Origin: Flavobacteriales bacterium
GTDB taxonomy: Bacteria > Bacteroidota > Bacteroidia > Flavobacteriales > Flavobacteriaceae
DNA length: 53,615 bases
Direction of reading: 5' to 3'
NCBI GenBank assembly: GCA_011526365.1
Contig: WTIO01000025.1
Span: 1 to 53,615 of the forward strand
The notes beneath the pieces are model-generated. The model ran no database searches. It was not told the origin of the DNA and saw nothing but the letters and a program-made list of their open reading frames with translations. The translations under genes and the position numbers were made by a program. The stretch's first letter is position 1, and every line of letters begins with the position of its first letter. This document shows, piece after piece, positions 33,924 through 43,206 of this stretch.

Positions 33924-35453
33924 ATGAACACAGCGCAACAACAGCTTGACAAAGGTTTTTTTGGCCACCCTAAGGGACTATTGTATTTATTTTTTGCAGA
34001 ACTCTGGGAGCGGTTTAGTTTCTATGGGATGCGGGCCTTGCTCACGCTCTACATGGTCAATGAAATTTTTGAAGCCTTGGCCACCCGAGATATTGCTGCT
34101 GCTGCGGTATACGCTTCCTATGGTTCATTAGTGTATGCTTCCACGGTTATTGGCGGTAAAATTTCGGACAGTTATTTAGGCTTTCGCCAATCGATATTGT
34201 TAGGAGGAATTTTAATGGCCTTGGGGCATTTTGTGCTTGCTATTGAAAATAATATGGCCTTTTTTCTTGCCCTGGCATTTATCATCGTTGGGAATGGTTT
34301 CTTTAAACCCAATATTTCCACCTTTGTGGGGTCCTTGTATCCCGATGGTGATCGTAGAAAAGACTCGGGCTTTGTAATTTTTTATATGGGAATTAATATA
34401 GGGGGCTTTGTGGCGCCCTTACTTTGTGGTTGGCTGGGACGTGAGTACGGCTGGCATTATGGCTTTGGTCTTGCGGGAATTGGAATGCTTACTGGCTTGG
34501 CCTTCTTTTGGCAGGGAATTAAGGCGCAAGTTTTTGGGGATCACGGCCTGCCTCCAAAACCTGAACTTTTGGGAGAAAAAGTTATGGGGATATCTCGGGG
34601 TTTACTCATTAAAATTTTAGCTTTTGCCACTGCACCCATAATTGCCTTAATGCTCTCATCCTACCAAGCTCTTGGTGAACCAGGCACCTATTTTGGAGAC
34701 CAAAATCTGGTTAATGTACTTTTTAAAGTCATTGGTTTTGCTATTCTCATATACCTGATTTATATACTAGTGAATGTGACAGCTGAAGAACGAAAAAAAC
34801 TTATTGCGGCCATACTATTCTCGTTTTTTATCACCATTTTTTGGGGGTTCCACGAACTTTCGGGAAGCGTTATTACGCTATTTGCAGCACGAAATGTGAA
34901 TCTTAGCTTTATTGATGCTGCTCAAACCAACGCCCTAAATTCGATGTACATTATTTTATTGTCCATTCCTATTTCTTGGTTGTTCACCTATTTAAAAAAG
35001 AGGGGCAAAGACCCCCGTACCCCCTATAAGTTTGCCTTTGGGTTGTTGTTTGCAGGCCTTAGTTTTTATGTGCTTGCACAAAGTGGTAATGCAGCAGATG
35101 CCAACGGAATGGTTCCCTTTTCCTATTTGTTGATAATGTATTTTTTAATCTCTGTAGGAGAGCTATTAATGTCACCTGTGGGCTTGTCAAAAATCACAGA
35201 CCTCTCACCAAAACGCATAGTAGCCTTTATGATGGGGGTGTGGTTTTTATCTTCTGCCTATGCTTTCCAGTTGGTAGGTTTTATTGGAAAAAAATTAGCA
35301 ATTGAAAGCTCTGAAAGTACGATCAGTGGTTTTCAGTCGTTAGATATTTACATAAGCGGCTTCGATTTAATTGCGAAATATGCCATTGGCACGGGACTTC
35401 TGGTGTTACTTGCTGCGCCGTTTATAAAAAAGTTAATGGGAAATGTGCACTAA
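33924..35453 (+). CDS. POT/PTR-family proton-coupled peptide transporter
   Basis: Imports di- and tripeptides with protons. The 509-residue product has about 12-14 membrane helices and the family's first signature: ELWERFSFYGMRALLTLYMV is the ExxERFxYY-type helix 1. FFKPNISTFVGSLY and the GINIGG region follow the usual order. The start is set at the ATG at 33924 (MNTAQQQLDKGFFGHPKGL), because the frame is open further upstream but that extension would reach into the HMG-CoA reductase gene and lacks family resemblance. The thioredoxin-like gene starts 6 bases after the stop. Confidence 0.94.
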   Translation: MNTAQQQLDKGFFGHPKGLLYLFFAELWERFSFYGMRALLTLYMVNEIFEALATRDIAAAAVYASYGSLVYASTVIGGKISDSYLGFRQSILLGGILMALGHFVLAIENNMAFFLALAFIIVGNGFFKPNISTFVGSLYPDGDRRKDSGFVIFYMGINIGGFVAPLLCGWLGREYGWHYGFGLAGIGMLTGLAFFWQGIKAQVFGDHGLPPKPELLGEKVMGISRGLLIKILAFATAPIIALMLSSYQALGEPGTYFGDQNLVNVLFKVIGFAILIYLIYILVNVTAEERKKLIAAILFSFFITIFWGFHELSGSVITLFAARNVNLSFIDAAQTNALNSMYIILLSIPISWLFTYLKKRGKDPRTPYKFAFGLLFAGLSFYVLAQSGNAADANGMVPFSYLLIMYFLISVGELLMSPVGLSKITDLSPKRIVAFMMGVWFLSSAYAFQLVGFIGKKLAIESSESTISGFQSLDIYISGFDLIAKYAIGTGLLVLLAAPFIKKLMGNVH

Positions 35454-35459
35454 AAAATT

Positions 35460-36005
35460 ATGAAGAAAGGAATTGTTTTTTTGTTCTTAGTAGTTGTTCA
35501 AGGCTGGGCTTTTGGACAGGAAATCCAATGGATGACATTAGAAGAAGCTTTAGAAGCCCAAAAAAAAGAACCTCGAAAAATAGTTATGGATGTATACACC
35601 CAGTGGTGTGGGCCGTGCAAATTAATGGATAAAAAAACCTTTGGAAATGCCTATGTAACACGGTATATCAATGAATTTTACTACGCAGTAAAATTTGATG
35701 CAGAGGGTACCGAAGAAATAACGTTTTACGATAACGTTTATACCAATCACAATTATAAACCGGAGCGAAAAGGACGCCGCAATGGCACCCATCAATTCAC
35801 TCAATTTTTAGGCATTCAAGGTTATCCCGCCATAGTGTTTTTTAGTGAAGATGGAGATCCTATTATTCCCATTATGGGCTACCACAATGTCCAACAATTT
35901 GAGCTGTATTTAAAAATGATCAAGCAAGGGGACTATCAAACCTTCAGAGGCCCCGACGATTTTGATAAATACCGTAAAGCCTTTGTGCCTCGTTTTAAGG
36001 GATAA
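35460..36005 (+). CDS. Exported thioredoxin-like protein
   Basis: A 181-residue protein with a signal peptide (ending AFGQE) and one thioredoxin fold. The redox site is WCGPCKLMDKKTF (Cys-Gly-Pro-Cys, about residues 49-52), with the cis-Pro loop in IQGYPAIVFF. This resembles the DUF255/thioredoxin_7-type proteins that keep periplasmic thiols reduced. It follows the peptide transporter by 6 bases, so the two are probably co-transcribed, although no functional link is obvious. The end overlaps the comEC relic on the other strand. Confidence 0.9.
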   Translation: MKKGIVFLFLVVVQGWAFGQEIQWMTLEEALEAQKKEPRKIVMDVYTQWCGPCKLMDKKTFGNAYVTRYINEFYYAVKFDAEGTEEITFYDNVYTNHNYKPERKGRRNGTHQFTQFLGIQGYPAIVFFSEDGDPIIPIMGYHNVQQFELYLKMIKQGDYQTFRGPDDFDKYRKAFVPRFKG

Positions 36006-36337
36006 GGCGAAAGCTACCTGCCGTTGCTATGTCGTGGCAGGGGAGGGCTAATTCCTTACAACTTTATTACCATTTTTTTTACTAACCAAGGGGCATTATC
36101 CGCTGCAAAAATCACGTGTTGGGGAGTGTATAATAACAGTAAACGTTTGAAATCAATTTTTGGGCTTTGGGTTAGCAGCAGATGGGTGGGCTGAAATGCT
36201 TTAAATCTAAAAGCCAAGGAATCCTGACACACCAATAGGCGCTGGTTGTTATGAATAAAAAAATGAGGCAAACGGTGCACGGTAACAGGCTGTTGTTGTA
36301 GCTGATCGAAAGAGAGTTTAGAGTTTCTTGCCCACAT
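35995..36337 (-). pseudogene. comEC: comEC C-terminal relic
   Basis: A 93-codon open frame (36337-36056) resembles the C-terminal part of the Bacteroidota ComEC DNA-uptake channel: THLLLTQSPKIDFKRLL, then TPQHVIFAADNAPWLVKK. At an A8 run (36073-36080) the frame breaks. Reading on with one A fewer gives Trp, two TAA codons, then SCKELALPCHDIATAGSFRL and a stop at 35995. This matches the usual ComEC ending W-x3-C...PFH-x-T...GAF with the same spacing, the two stops standing at the first two of the three residues between Trp and Cys. Everything before about the last 115 codons (ComEC is normally some 650-700 residues) is missing; a TAA lies 5 codons upstream of the ATG. It abuts lpxB and overlaps the thioredoxin-like gene end by 11 bases. 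I regard it as decayed. Confidence 0.72.
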
Positions 36338-36398
36338 TTGAATTCCTTTTTACAGCTTTGGCCAACGCATCCCATAAATTTAAGTAAAGAAAAAAAGT

Positions 36399-37511
36399 TT
36401 AGACTTGTGTGGCGGCGTAAATAGCTTTTGCTGTTCGTGTACTGGCACTTCCTAAATTCAGTTTTTTTCTTAACAAAGAATAATCTGCTTTAATTTGAGT
36501 GCTTCCTTGAGGGCTTAAAATGTATTCTAAGGAAGAGGTGATTTTTGCAGGGATACAATCATTTTGTATCAATTCTTCAATAATGTGTTTCCCCATAATT
36601 AGGTTGACCAGTGCAATGGCGTCTAGTTGTACTACTCGTTTTGCTATTTGATAACTAAAAAAGCTGGTACGATAACACACCACTTGTGGAACGTTAAATA
36701 AGGCAGTTTCAAGTGTGGCTGTACCACTGGTCACCAAGGCAGCAGCACTGTGCTGCAATAAGGCATATGTTTCATTGTGCACAAAAGTACAGGGAGTGTT
36801 TTCTAAAAGCTCTTGGCACCAAGATTTAGGGATTCCTGGAGCTCCAGCAACCACAAATTGATGGTTGGGAAATTGTGGAATACAGGCCAAAAACAAGGGG
36901 AGCATCGTTTTTATTTCCTGACGCCGACTTCCAGGTAATAAAGCTATAATGGGGCGCTTTTCATCCAGTTGGTGCTGGGCCAAAAACCCTTTGGGCACTT
37001 TAGCTTTGGCGACACTTTCAAGTAGGGGGTGTCCCACATATTCAACACTGTAATTGTGGCGTTCTTTAAAATACTGTTGTTCAAAAGGAAGAATTACATA
37101 AAGGGCCTCCAAGTTGGCTTTTATTTGATGAATTCTATTTTCCTTCCAGGCCCACAATTGGGGGCTGATATAATAGTGGTTTTTATAGCCTTGTTTTTTT
37201 GCCCATTTTGCAATGCGAAGATTAAAACCTGGGTAATCTACATAAACAATGATGTCGGGTTGAAAACGGGTTATATCCTGTTTACAAAAGCGGATGTTTT
37301 CTAAAATAGTACCCAGGTGTTTTACCACTTCCCAAAACCCCATAAAGGCCAGGTCGCTGTAGTGTTTTACCAAAGTGGCCCCGGCTTGTTCCATCAAATC
37401 ACCACCCCAACAGCGGATTTCAGCCGAGGGATCTTGCTGATGCAAGGCCTCAATTAACCTTGCTGCGTGTAAATCTCCAGAAGCTTCTCCAGCAATAATA
37501 TAATACTTCAC
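36399..37511 (-). CDS. lpxB: Lipid-A-disaccharide synthase
   Basis: Joins UDP-diacylglucosamine and lipid X to form the lipid A disaccharide at the inner membrane. The 370-residue GT19 protein starts with MKYYIIAGEASGDLHAARL, the family signature. It also has CWGGDLMEQAGA, the HYISPQLWAWKE region, LLPGSRRQEI near residue 195 and TSGTATLETALF near residue 260. It is downstream of surE and the small membrane protein with a 19-base gap, a common flavobacterial order. Confidence 0.96.
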   Translation of the reverse strand: MKYYIIAGEASGDLHAARLIEALHQQDPSAEIRCWGGDLMEQAGATLVKHYSDLAFMGFWEVVKHLGTILENIRFCKQDITRFQPDIIVYVDYPGFNLRIAKWAKKQGYKNHYYISPQLWAWKENRIHQIKANLEALYVILPFEQQYFKERHNYSVEYVGHPLLESVAKAKVPKGFLAQHQLDEKRPIIALLPGSRRQEIKTMLPLFLACIPQFPNHQFVVAGAPGIPKSWCQELLENTPCTFVHNETYALLQHSAAALVTSGTATLETALFNVPQVVCYRTSFFSYQIAKRVVQLDAIALVNLIMGKHIIEELIQNDCIPAKITSSLEYILSPQGSTQIKADYSLLRKKLNLGSASTRTAKAIYAATQV

Positions 37512-37530
37512 GGCGGTGGTATTCTTTCGA

Positions 37531-37815
37531 TTAGGTATTGATTTTTAGCAGGGCTACAGTGAGTACTAAAACCAAACAGCCAAGCACTAGGCCCGTAGCA
37601 AATCCCATATTATTTCTGCGAAGCGCAATAAAAAACAGGGGTAGGTTTACTATGGCTCCTAAGCTAATAAGTCCTCCTAATTTTTTTTGGCTATGGAGCA
37701 CTTGAATACTTTCCATAAAACTGCCTTCTGAAAAGAAGAATACAAAAAGAAAAATCCCTAAAATTGTAGCTAGAACAGCAGTGCAGTAGCCCCAAATGGT
37801 AGATGAATTAATCAA
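37531..37815 (-). CDS. Small multi-helix membrane protein between surE and lpxB
   Basis: A 94-residue protein with three predicted membrane helices (about 10-30, 50-65 and 70-90). It overlaps the surE end by 8 bases and precedes lpxB by 19 bases, so it belongs to the surE-lpxB transcript. No named family is recognised. Confidence 0.78.
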   Translation of the reverse strand: MINSSTIWGYCTAVLATILGIFLFVFFFSEGSFMESIQVLHSQKKLGGLISLGAIVNLPLFFIALRRNNMGFATGLVLGCLVLVLTVALLKINT

Positions 37816-38581
37816 AATCCCAGGTGTTGAGTTGTTGCATGGCGTGGTGTGCTGTTAGGTCGAATTGAACAGGAACCACGGACACATAATCCTGTTCTAA
37901 GGCCCATTCGTCGGTATCTTCCCCACGGTCTTCATTGATAAATTTGCCCGTTAACCAGTAGTATTCTCTCCCCATAGGATTAGTGCGCTTATCAAATTCT
38001 TCCACCCAATAGGCTTTGGCTTGACGGCAAATTTTGATGCCCTTAATGCTTCCAGATTTTGGCACAGGAAAGTTGACATTTAACACCACATCTTTAGGAA
38101 TTTTGTGTATTAAAGCAGTACGAGTAATTTGTTCCACATAGGGTTTTACCGCTTCAAAATCAGCACCCCAACGGTAGTCCAGTAGGGAAAAGCCAATGGC
38201 AGGAATTCCCTCTATACCCGCTTCAATAGCTGCACTCATCGTTCCAGAGTAAATGACGTTGATAGAGGAATTAGAACCGTGATTGATGCCCGAAACACAC
38301 AAATCAGGTTTGCGATCCATCAGCTCATTAACGGCCAATTTAACACAGTCTGCAGGCGTTCCAGAACAGCTGTATTCCTTTTGTGGGCCCTCGGTGATTT
38401 CTATGGCACTGCAATGTAGAGTAGAATTAATTGTTATGGCGTGTCCCATTGCCGATTGCGGGCTGTCGGGGGCTACCACTAGTACGTCACCAATAGTGTT
38501 CATCACCTCGATGAGTGCACGTACTCCTGGTGCCGTAATACCGTCGTCATTTGTTACTAATATCAGGGGTCTTTTGACCAT
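37808..38581 (-). CDS. surE: 5'/3'-nucleotidase SurE
   Basis: A metal-dependent phosphatase acting on nucleoside 5'- and 3'-monophosphates, 257 residues. The N-terminal ILVTNDDGITAPG holds the metal-binding Asp pair. APDSPQSAMGHAIT, SGTPADCVKLAV and the metal-binding SGINHGSN follow in the standard order. It is first in the surE-lpxB group and divergent from the protease gene, with 136 bases between them. Confidence 0.95.
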   Translation of the reverse strand: MVKRPLILVTNDDGITAPGVRALIEVMNTIGDVLVVAPDSPQSAMGHAITINSTLHCSAIEITEGPQKEYSCSGTPADCVKLAVNELMDRKPDLCVSGINHGSNSSINVIYSGTMSAAIEAGIEGIPAIGFSLLDYRWGADFEAVKPYVEQITRTALIHKIPKDVVLNVNFPVPKSGSIKGIKICRQAKAYWVEEFDKRTNPMGREYYWLTGKFINEDRGEDTDEWALEQDYVSVVPVQFDLTAHHAMQQLNTWDFD

Positions 38582-38717
38582 GGTAATTCAATTAATACGT
38601 GCTGTGAAATTAAGAAAATAACAGCGATTCTGTTGAGCTTGTTTAACAAAATCTTTGGTTGCGGCCTTTTGATATTTTTATGAATTTTACGTTCTTTACT
38701 TACTTATCAGTATTGCT

Positions 38718-40859
38718 ATGCGGAAATTAGGAATCATTGTTGTTGGGCTTTTAATTGTAATCTCCTCTTGGGGATTCTCAAAATACAATTCCCCAAATCC
38801 CGATAAAGACAAATTATTACTTGAAATTATTGCTTACGTCCTCGAACGGGGGCATTACGATCCTACTGAAGTGAATGACGAATTCTCAGAGCAGGTTTTT
38901 CACAAATACATTGAGGGCTTAGACGGCCAGCACCGATTTTTTCTTCAGGCTGATGTGTCTAATTTTAAGCGCTACAAAACACAAATTGACGATCAACTGA
39001 AAGCGGCTGAATTGGCATTTTTTGATTTAACCTACCAGCGCTTGCAAGAGCGCATGGAGCAAGTGAAAGGGTTCTACAAAGACCTATTGCAAAAGCCCTT
39101 TGACTTTTCCAAAGCAGATAATATTACTTTGGACTATGAAAATATGCCTTATGCCACCAATTTGAATGAGCTAAAATCTATATGGCGAAAGCGCTTTAAA
39201 CTGTCATCCTTAGAATATTACGCAAGTAAAAAGGCCAACGAAAAGAAGCTTGCTGCAGCAGACAGCACCTACACCATGCAAACGGATGTGGCATTAGAAA
39301 AAGCCGCTCGTGAGCAAACACAAGAAAATATTGAAGACTTTTTTGACATTATTGCCGACTTGGAGCGCAAGGACTGGTTTTCAATTTATGTTAATGCAAT
39401 TGCAGCGCAGTTTGACCCCCACACCAATTATTTTGCCCCAGAGGACAAAGATCGCTTTGATACCAATATGTCTGGAAAATATCAAGGTATAGGTGCGCGT
39501 TTGCAAAAGAAAAACCAAGAAGTAACCATTGTTGAAATTATTTCTGGGGGACCAATTTGGCGCGATAAACTTCTTGAATCAGGGGATGTTATTTTAAAAG
39601 TGGCACAAAAAAACGAAACTCCAGTGGAAATTTCTGGCATGCGTTTAGACGATGCCATTAAAATGATTAAAGGGCCCTCGGGGACACAAGTATATCTTAC
39701 TGTAAAACGCATTGATGGGACGGTAGAAGTAGTTGAGATTACCCGTGATGTAGTAGAATTGGAGGAGGTATATGCCCGTTCTTCCCTCATCAAAAAGGGA
39801 AATAAAACCTATGGTATTATTGCGCTGCCTAAGTTTTATGTCAATTTTACCGACTATCAGGAGCGCAATGCAGCTACTGATGTTAAAAAAGAATTACAGC
39901 AGCTGAAAGACAAGAACGTCTCTGGAATTATTTTGGACCTGCGCAACAACGGTGGAGGATCTTTAAAAACCGTAGTTGATATGACGGGCTATTTTATAGA
40001 TGAAGGCCCAGTGGTTCAAGTGAAAAGTGTAGGCAACCGGAAAGAAGTGCTACGTGACACCGACCGTGGCATTGTTTGGGATGGGCCACTAGTAGTTTTA
40101 GTTAACGAATTTTCTGCTTCAGCCTCTGAAATTTTGGCTGCGGCGCTTCAGGATTACGAACGAGCAATTATTTTAGGCAGTAAGCAAACCTTTGGAAAAG
40201 GTACCGTACAAAATATGATTGACTTAAATCGTATTATTTCTGGAAACACTTACGGTGACTTGGGAGCTCTAAAAATTACAACCGATAAATTCTATCGAAT
40301 TAATGGGGGCTCTACCCAATTGGAAGGGGTAAAAAGTGATGTGGTGTTCCCCAACCGTTTTAAGTATGTTGATGTGGGGGAGAAAGACCAGGAAAATCCC
40401 TTGGAATGGGACCGTATTTCACCTGCACCCTTCAAAAAATGGGATAGAAATTTTAACTTTGAGTATGCTGTGAGTAATAGTAAAAAGCGCATTGCGTCTA
40501 ACCCTCTGGTAGCCTTAATCGACAAGCAGGCACAACGTATTAAAGAGCAACAAAACGATTATACGTTTTCACTAAATTACCAAAGCTACACAGAAGAGCG
40601 TGAGGCAGACAAAGCTATTTCTGAGCAGTATAAAAAACTCAAGGACTACACCTCAGACAATAATTTTACTTGGTTGCCCGAGGCCGGTATTAAGAAATTA
40701 CCTACGGGGGATTTTCCTAACAAGGATTATGCTGAAAAGCGAAAGCGTTGGGCAGAAGGGCTGAAAAAAGACCTTTACATTGCAGAAGCAGTAAATATTT
40801 TGGAAGACATGAGCGTGAATTTCCAAACCAAGCAAAAAGTAGCTCAAATCAAAAACTAG
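38718..40859 (+). CDS. Prc/Tsp-type carboxy-terminal processing protease
   Basis: A periplasmic serine protease of 713 residues that trims or degrades exported proteins from the C-terminus. An N-terminal signal or anchor (about 1-22) is followed by a helical region, a PDZ domain (about 245-340, GIGARLQKKNQEVTIVEI) and the S41 protease core. The Ser-Lys dyad is Ser468 in SASASEI and Lys494 in TFGKGTVQ. The spacing is one residue longer than in E. coli Prc, because GSKQTFGK replaces GEPTFGK. A C-terminal DUF3340-like region completes the Prc-type architecture. The permease gene starts 1 base after the stop. Confidence 0.93.
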   Translation: MRKLGIIVVGLLIVISSWGFSKYNSPNPDKDKLLLEIIAYVLERGHYDPTEVNDEFSEQVFHKYIEGLDGQHRFFLQADVSNFKRYKTQIDDQLKAAELAFFDLTYQRLQERMEQVKGFYKDLLQKPFDFSKADNITLDYENMPYATNLNELKSIWRKRFKLSSLEYYASKKANEKKLAAADSTYTMQTDVALEKAAREQTQENIEDFFDIIADLERKDWFSIYVNAIAAQFDPHTNYFAPEDKDRFDTNMSGKYQGIGARLQKKNQEVTIVEIISGGPIWRDKLLESGDVILKVAQKNETPVEISGMRLDDAIKMIKGPSGTQVYLTVKRIDGTVEVVEITRDVVELEEVYARSSLIKKGNKTYGIIALPKFYVNFTDYQERNAATDVKKELQQLKDKNVSGIILDLRNNGGGSLKTVVDMTGYFIDEGPVVQVKSVGNRKEVLRDTDRGIVWDGPLVVLVNEFSASASEILAAALQDYERAIILGSKQTFGKGTVQNMIDLNRIISGNTYGDLGALKITTDKFYRINGGSTQLEGVKSDVVFPNRFKYVDVGEKDQENPLEWDRISPAPFKKWDRNFNFEYAVSNSKKRIASNPLVALIDKQAQRIKEQQNDYTFSLNYQSYTEEREADKAISEQYKKLKDYTSDNNFTWLPEAGIKKLPTGDFPNKDYAEKRKRWAEGLKKDLYIAEAVNILEDMSVNFQTKQKVAQIKN

Positions 40860-40860
40860 T

Positions 40861-41949
40861 ATGCAGGCGGCTTCACGGCAACTATTGTGGAAGCGACTGT
40901 GGTTAGACCCTTTAGGGGCAGTAAGTTTGGCGGGGATTGTTGGTATTGCATTAGTGGCGGTATTTGCCTATCAATTGGCACCAGATGCAAGTCCCAATGC
41001 CAACCAGATGCATCTTTCAATTCATTCACAACCCCCTGGTTTTAAAGTGCAAATGCTCCAGTTACCCCTGCAAGGAACTTCAGCATCCGAGGGGAGCTTT
41101 TTTCAAGGAACTCCTGTGTCCTATGAACGTATTCCCCTCCAAGATTGGCGTATAGTAGAAGGGGAAATTCAAATTCAGCCCTACGGCAGAAACCCTACTT
41201 ATTATGAACCTTTACCGCAGTACCTTGAGGCAAGCACAGTGGCTCCACAGGCATTTATGCAAGCACATCTTATTGAGCAACACTTTATTTTGGGAACCGA
41301 TAAATACGGCCGTGACCTACTCAGTCGGTTGATTATTGGGGCTCGTATATCTATCGCTATTGGATTTGTTGCTGTGATCATTTCATTGCTTATTGGGGTT
41401 ACTTTAGGAGCTCTTGGTGGATATTTTGGAGGACGTATTGATACGGTGATTATGGGTATTATTAACATTGTTTGGTCTATTCCTACGCTACTACTTGTCA
41501 TTGCCCTAACGTTGGTTTTGGGGAGAGGCTTTTGGCAGGTGTTTCTTGCTGTGGGTTTATCCATGTGGGTTGAAGTGGCTCGTTTGGTTCGGGGCCAAGT
41601 AATTAGCATTAAAGAAAAGACCTACGTTCAAGCGGCGCACGCTTTAGGGTTTACAGACTTTCAAATTATTTTTAAGCACGTACTGCCCATGGTTATTGGC
41701 CCAGTACTCGTTGTATCAGCGGCAAACTTTGCAAGTGCTATACTCATTGAATCTGGTTTGAGTTTTTTAGGTATTGGTGCGCAACCGCCAACACCCAGTT
41801 GGGGCGGAATGATTAAGGATCACTTTCGCTATCTGTTGTTAGGTAAACCCTATTTGGCCGTATTGCCCGGACTATGCATTATGTTTATGGTGTTGGCCTT
41901 TATGACGCTAGGGAACAGTCTGCGCGATGCTTTAGATGTTCGCAGCTAA
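40861..41949 (+). CDS. DppC/OppC-like ABC transporter permease
   Basis: A 362-residue inner-membrane permease of the peptide/nickel ABC class. There is an N-terminal OppC_N-type helix (about 20-40), a long extracytoplasmic stretch of about 100 residues (45-150), then five to six helices. The EAA loop is HALGFTDFQIIFKHVLP near residues 260-277, which contacts an ATPase. No DppB, ATPase or binding-protein gene is next to it, so it must pair with proteins encoded elsewhere. The start directly follows the protease stop, suggesting co-transcription. It converges on rodA with no gap (41949/41950). Confidence 0.9.
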   Translation: MQAASRQLLWKRLWLDPLGAVSLAGIVGIALVAVFAYQLAPDASPNANQMHLSIHSQPPGFKVQMLQLPLQGTSASEGSFFQGTPVSYERIPLQDWRIVEGEIQIQPYGRNPTYYEPLPQYLEASTVAPQAFMQAHLIEQHFILGTDKYGRDLLSRLIIGARISIAIGFVAVIISLLIGVTLGALGGYFGGRIDTVIMGIINIVWSIPTLLLVIALTLVLGRGFWQVFLAVGLSMWVEVARLVRGQVISIKEKTYVQAAHALGFTDFQIIFKHVLPMVIGPVLVVSAANFASAILIESGLSFLGIGAQPPTPSWGGMIKDHFRYLLLGKPYLAVLPGLCIMFMVLAFMTLGNSLRDALDVRS

Positions 41950-43206
41950 TTAATAGCTGTTAAGTCGGTTGGCATCTAAATTCAGGTAGATAAAGATCAA
42001 AAATGTAAATGCCATAAGTGACGATCCTCCATAACTTATAAAGGGGAGGGGAATACCAATAGTGGGGACAATTCCAAGTGCCATACCTACATTAATAAAA
42101 AAATGGAAGAAGAGTAAGGAAGCGACCCCATAGCCAAAACTACGGTGAAAGGTGTTGCTTTGTTTTTCTGATTGTACGATAATCCTAATAATAAGTCCAC
42201 CAAAGAGCAGTAGTGTTACAAAGCTTCCTAAAAAGCCCCATTCTTCACCTATGGTGCTAAAGATATAGTCCGTATGTTGTTCAGGGACAAAATTACCCTT
42301 GGTTTGGCTTCCTTGCAAAAATCCTTTTCCGGTAAATCCACCAGAACCGATAGCAATTATTGACTGGTTGGTATTGTAACCAATACCTTGATTGTCTACG
42401 GTTTTGCCCAAAACTAAATTAAAGCGGTCGCGATGGCGTTGCTCGAAGAGGTTATTAAAAATATAATTTGAAGTAAAAACAAACCCTGTGGCAATCAGTC
42501 CAATTAATAGAAATATAACTAAACTCGGTTGAAATTTTAATCGCTTTAAAAGGAAATAAAACCCAGAAAGGAAAAGCACAACAATACTTGTCATCACAGG
42601 GGTATCCCAAAGAATTGCCCCTAGGAATAATCCCAGTAAACTTAAAATAAAATAGAGGATTCTTATGTTTAGTCCTTCTCGAAATAAAACAAAGGTAAAG
42701 GCGGTAAAAACCAGTGCAGAACCTGGATCAGGTTGTAAAACAATGAGTAGCATAGGAATAGCTATTAGCACTCCAAATTTAATTAGCTGACGCCATGATT
42801 TTAAATTGGTTTGAAATTCGGAAAGAATTCTTGCGATTAATAACGCCATTGCAATTTTCATAAACTCTGATGGCTGTAGGGAAACCCCCCCAATTCCATA
42901 CCAAGATCGTGCGCCTGAAACTATTTTTCCAAGTAGAAACAAGCCACAAAGTAGAAGTATCCCAAGTCCATAAAAGTACCAAGCAAATTGTTCAAAAAAT
43001 TTGCCATTAACATAGAGTAATAAAATGCCTCCAAGAAGTCCAGTTATACCAAAGAGAAGTTGCTTAGTAATGGGGTTTGTAAGGTTCCAAAAGGCGGCGT
43101 TTTCATCATAGGTCGCAGAATAGATGTTGATAAAACCAATGTACACCAAGGCTGCATATAACCCTAGTGTAATCCAGTCAATCCTAAGAAAAAGAGTATT
43201 ATTCAT
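41950..43206 (-). CDS. rodA: Rod shape-determining SEDS protein RodA
   Basis: The peptidoglycan glycosyltransferase of the elongasome, 418 residues with about ten membrane helices. SEDS signatures: SWYGIGGVSLQPSEFMKIA near the middle, QPDPGSALVF, and a C-terminal IPLPFISYGGSS. The start at 43206 (MNNTLFLRIDW) is preferred over 43248, because the longer form would add 14 hydrophilic residues overlapping mrdA by 50 bases; the chosen start overlaps by 8. It is the last gene of the mre operon and works with PBP2 encoded just upstream. Confidence 0.95.
   Translation of the reverse strand: MNNTLFLRIDWITLGLYAALVYIGFINIYSATYDENAAFWNLTNPITKQLLFGITGLLGGILLLYVNGKFFEQFAWYFYGLGILLLCGLFLLGKIVSGARSWYGIGGVSLQPSEFMKIAMALLIARILSEFQTNLKSWRQLIKFGVLIAIPMLLIVLQPDPGSALVFTAFTFVLFREGLNIRILYFILSLLGLFLGAILWDTPVMTSIVVLFLSGFYFLLKRLKFQPSLVIFLLIGLIATGFVFTSNYIFNNLFEQRHRDRFNLVLGKTVDNQGIGYNTNQSIIAIGSGGFTGKGFLQGSQTKGNFVPEQHTDYIFSTIGEEWGFLGSFVTLLLFGGLIIRIIVQSEKQSNTFHRSFGYGVASLLFFHFFINVGMALGIVPTIGIPLPFISYGGSSLMAFTFLIFIYLNLDANRLNSY

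Noticed and set aside
36017-36041. CCTGCC/GGCAGG hairpin as terminator after the thioredoxin-like gene
   Set aside because: Six pairs with a 13-base loop and no T-run; the bases are explained as part of the comEC relic.
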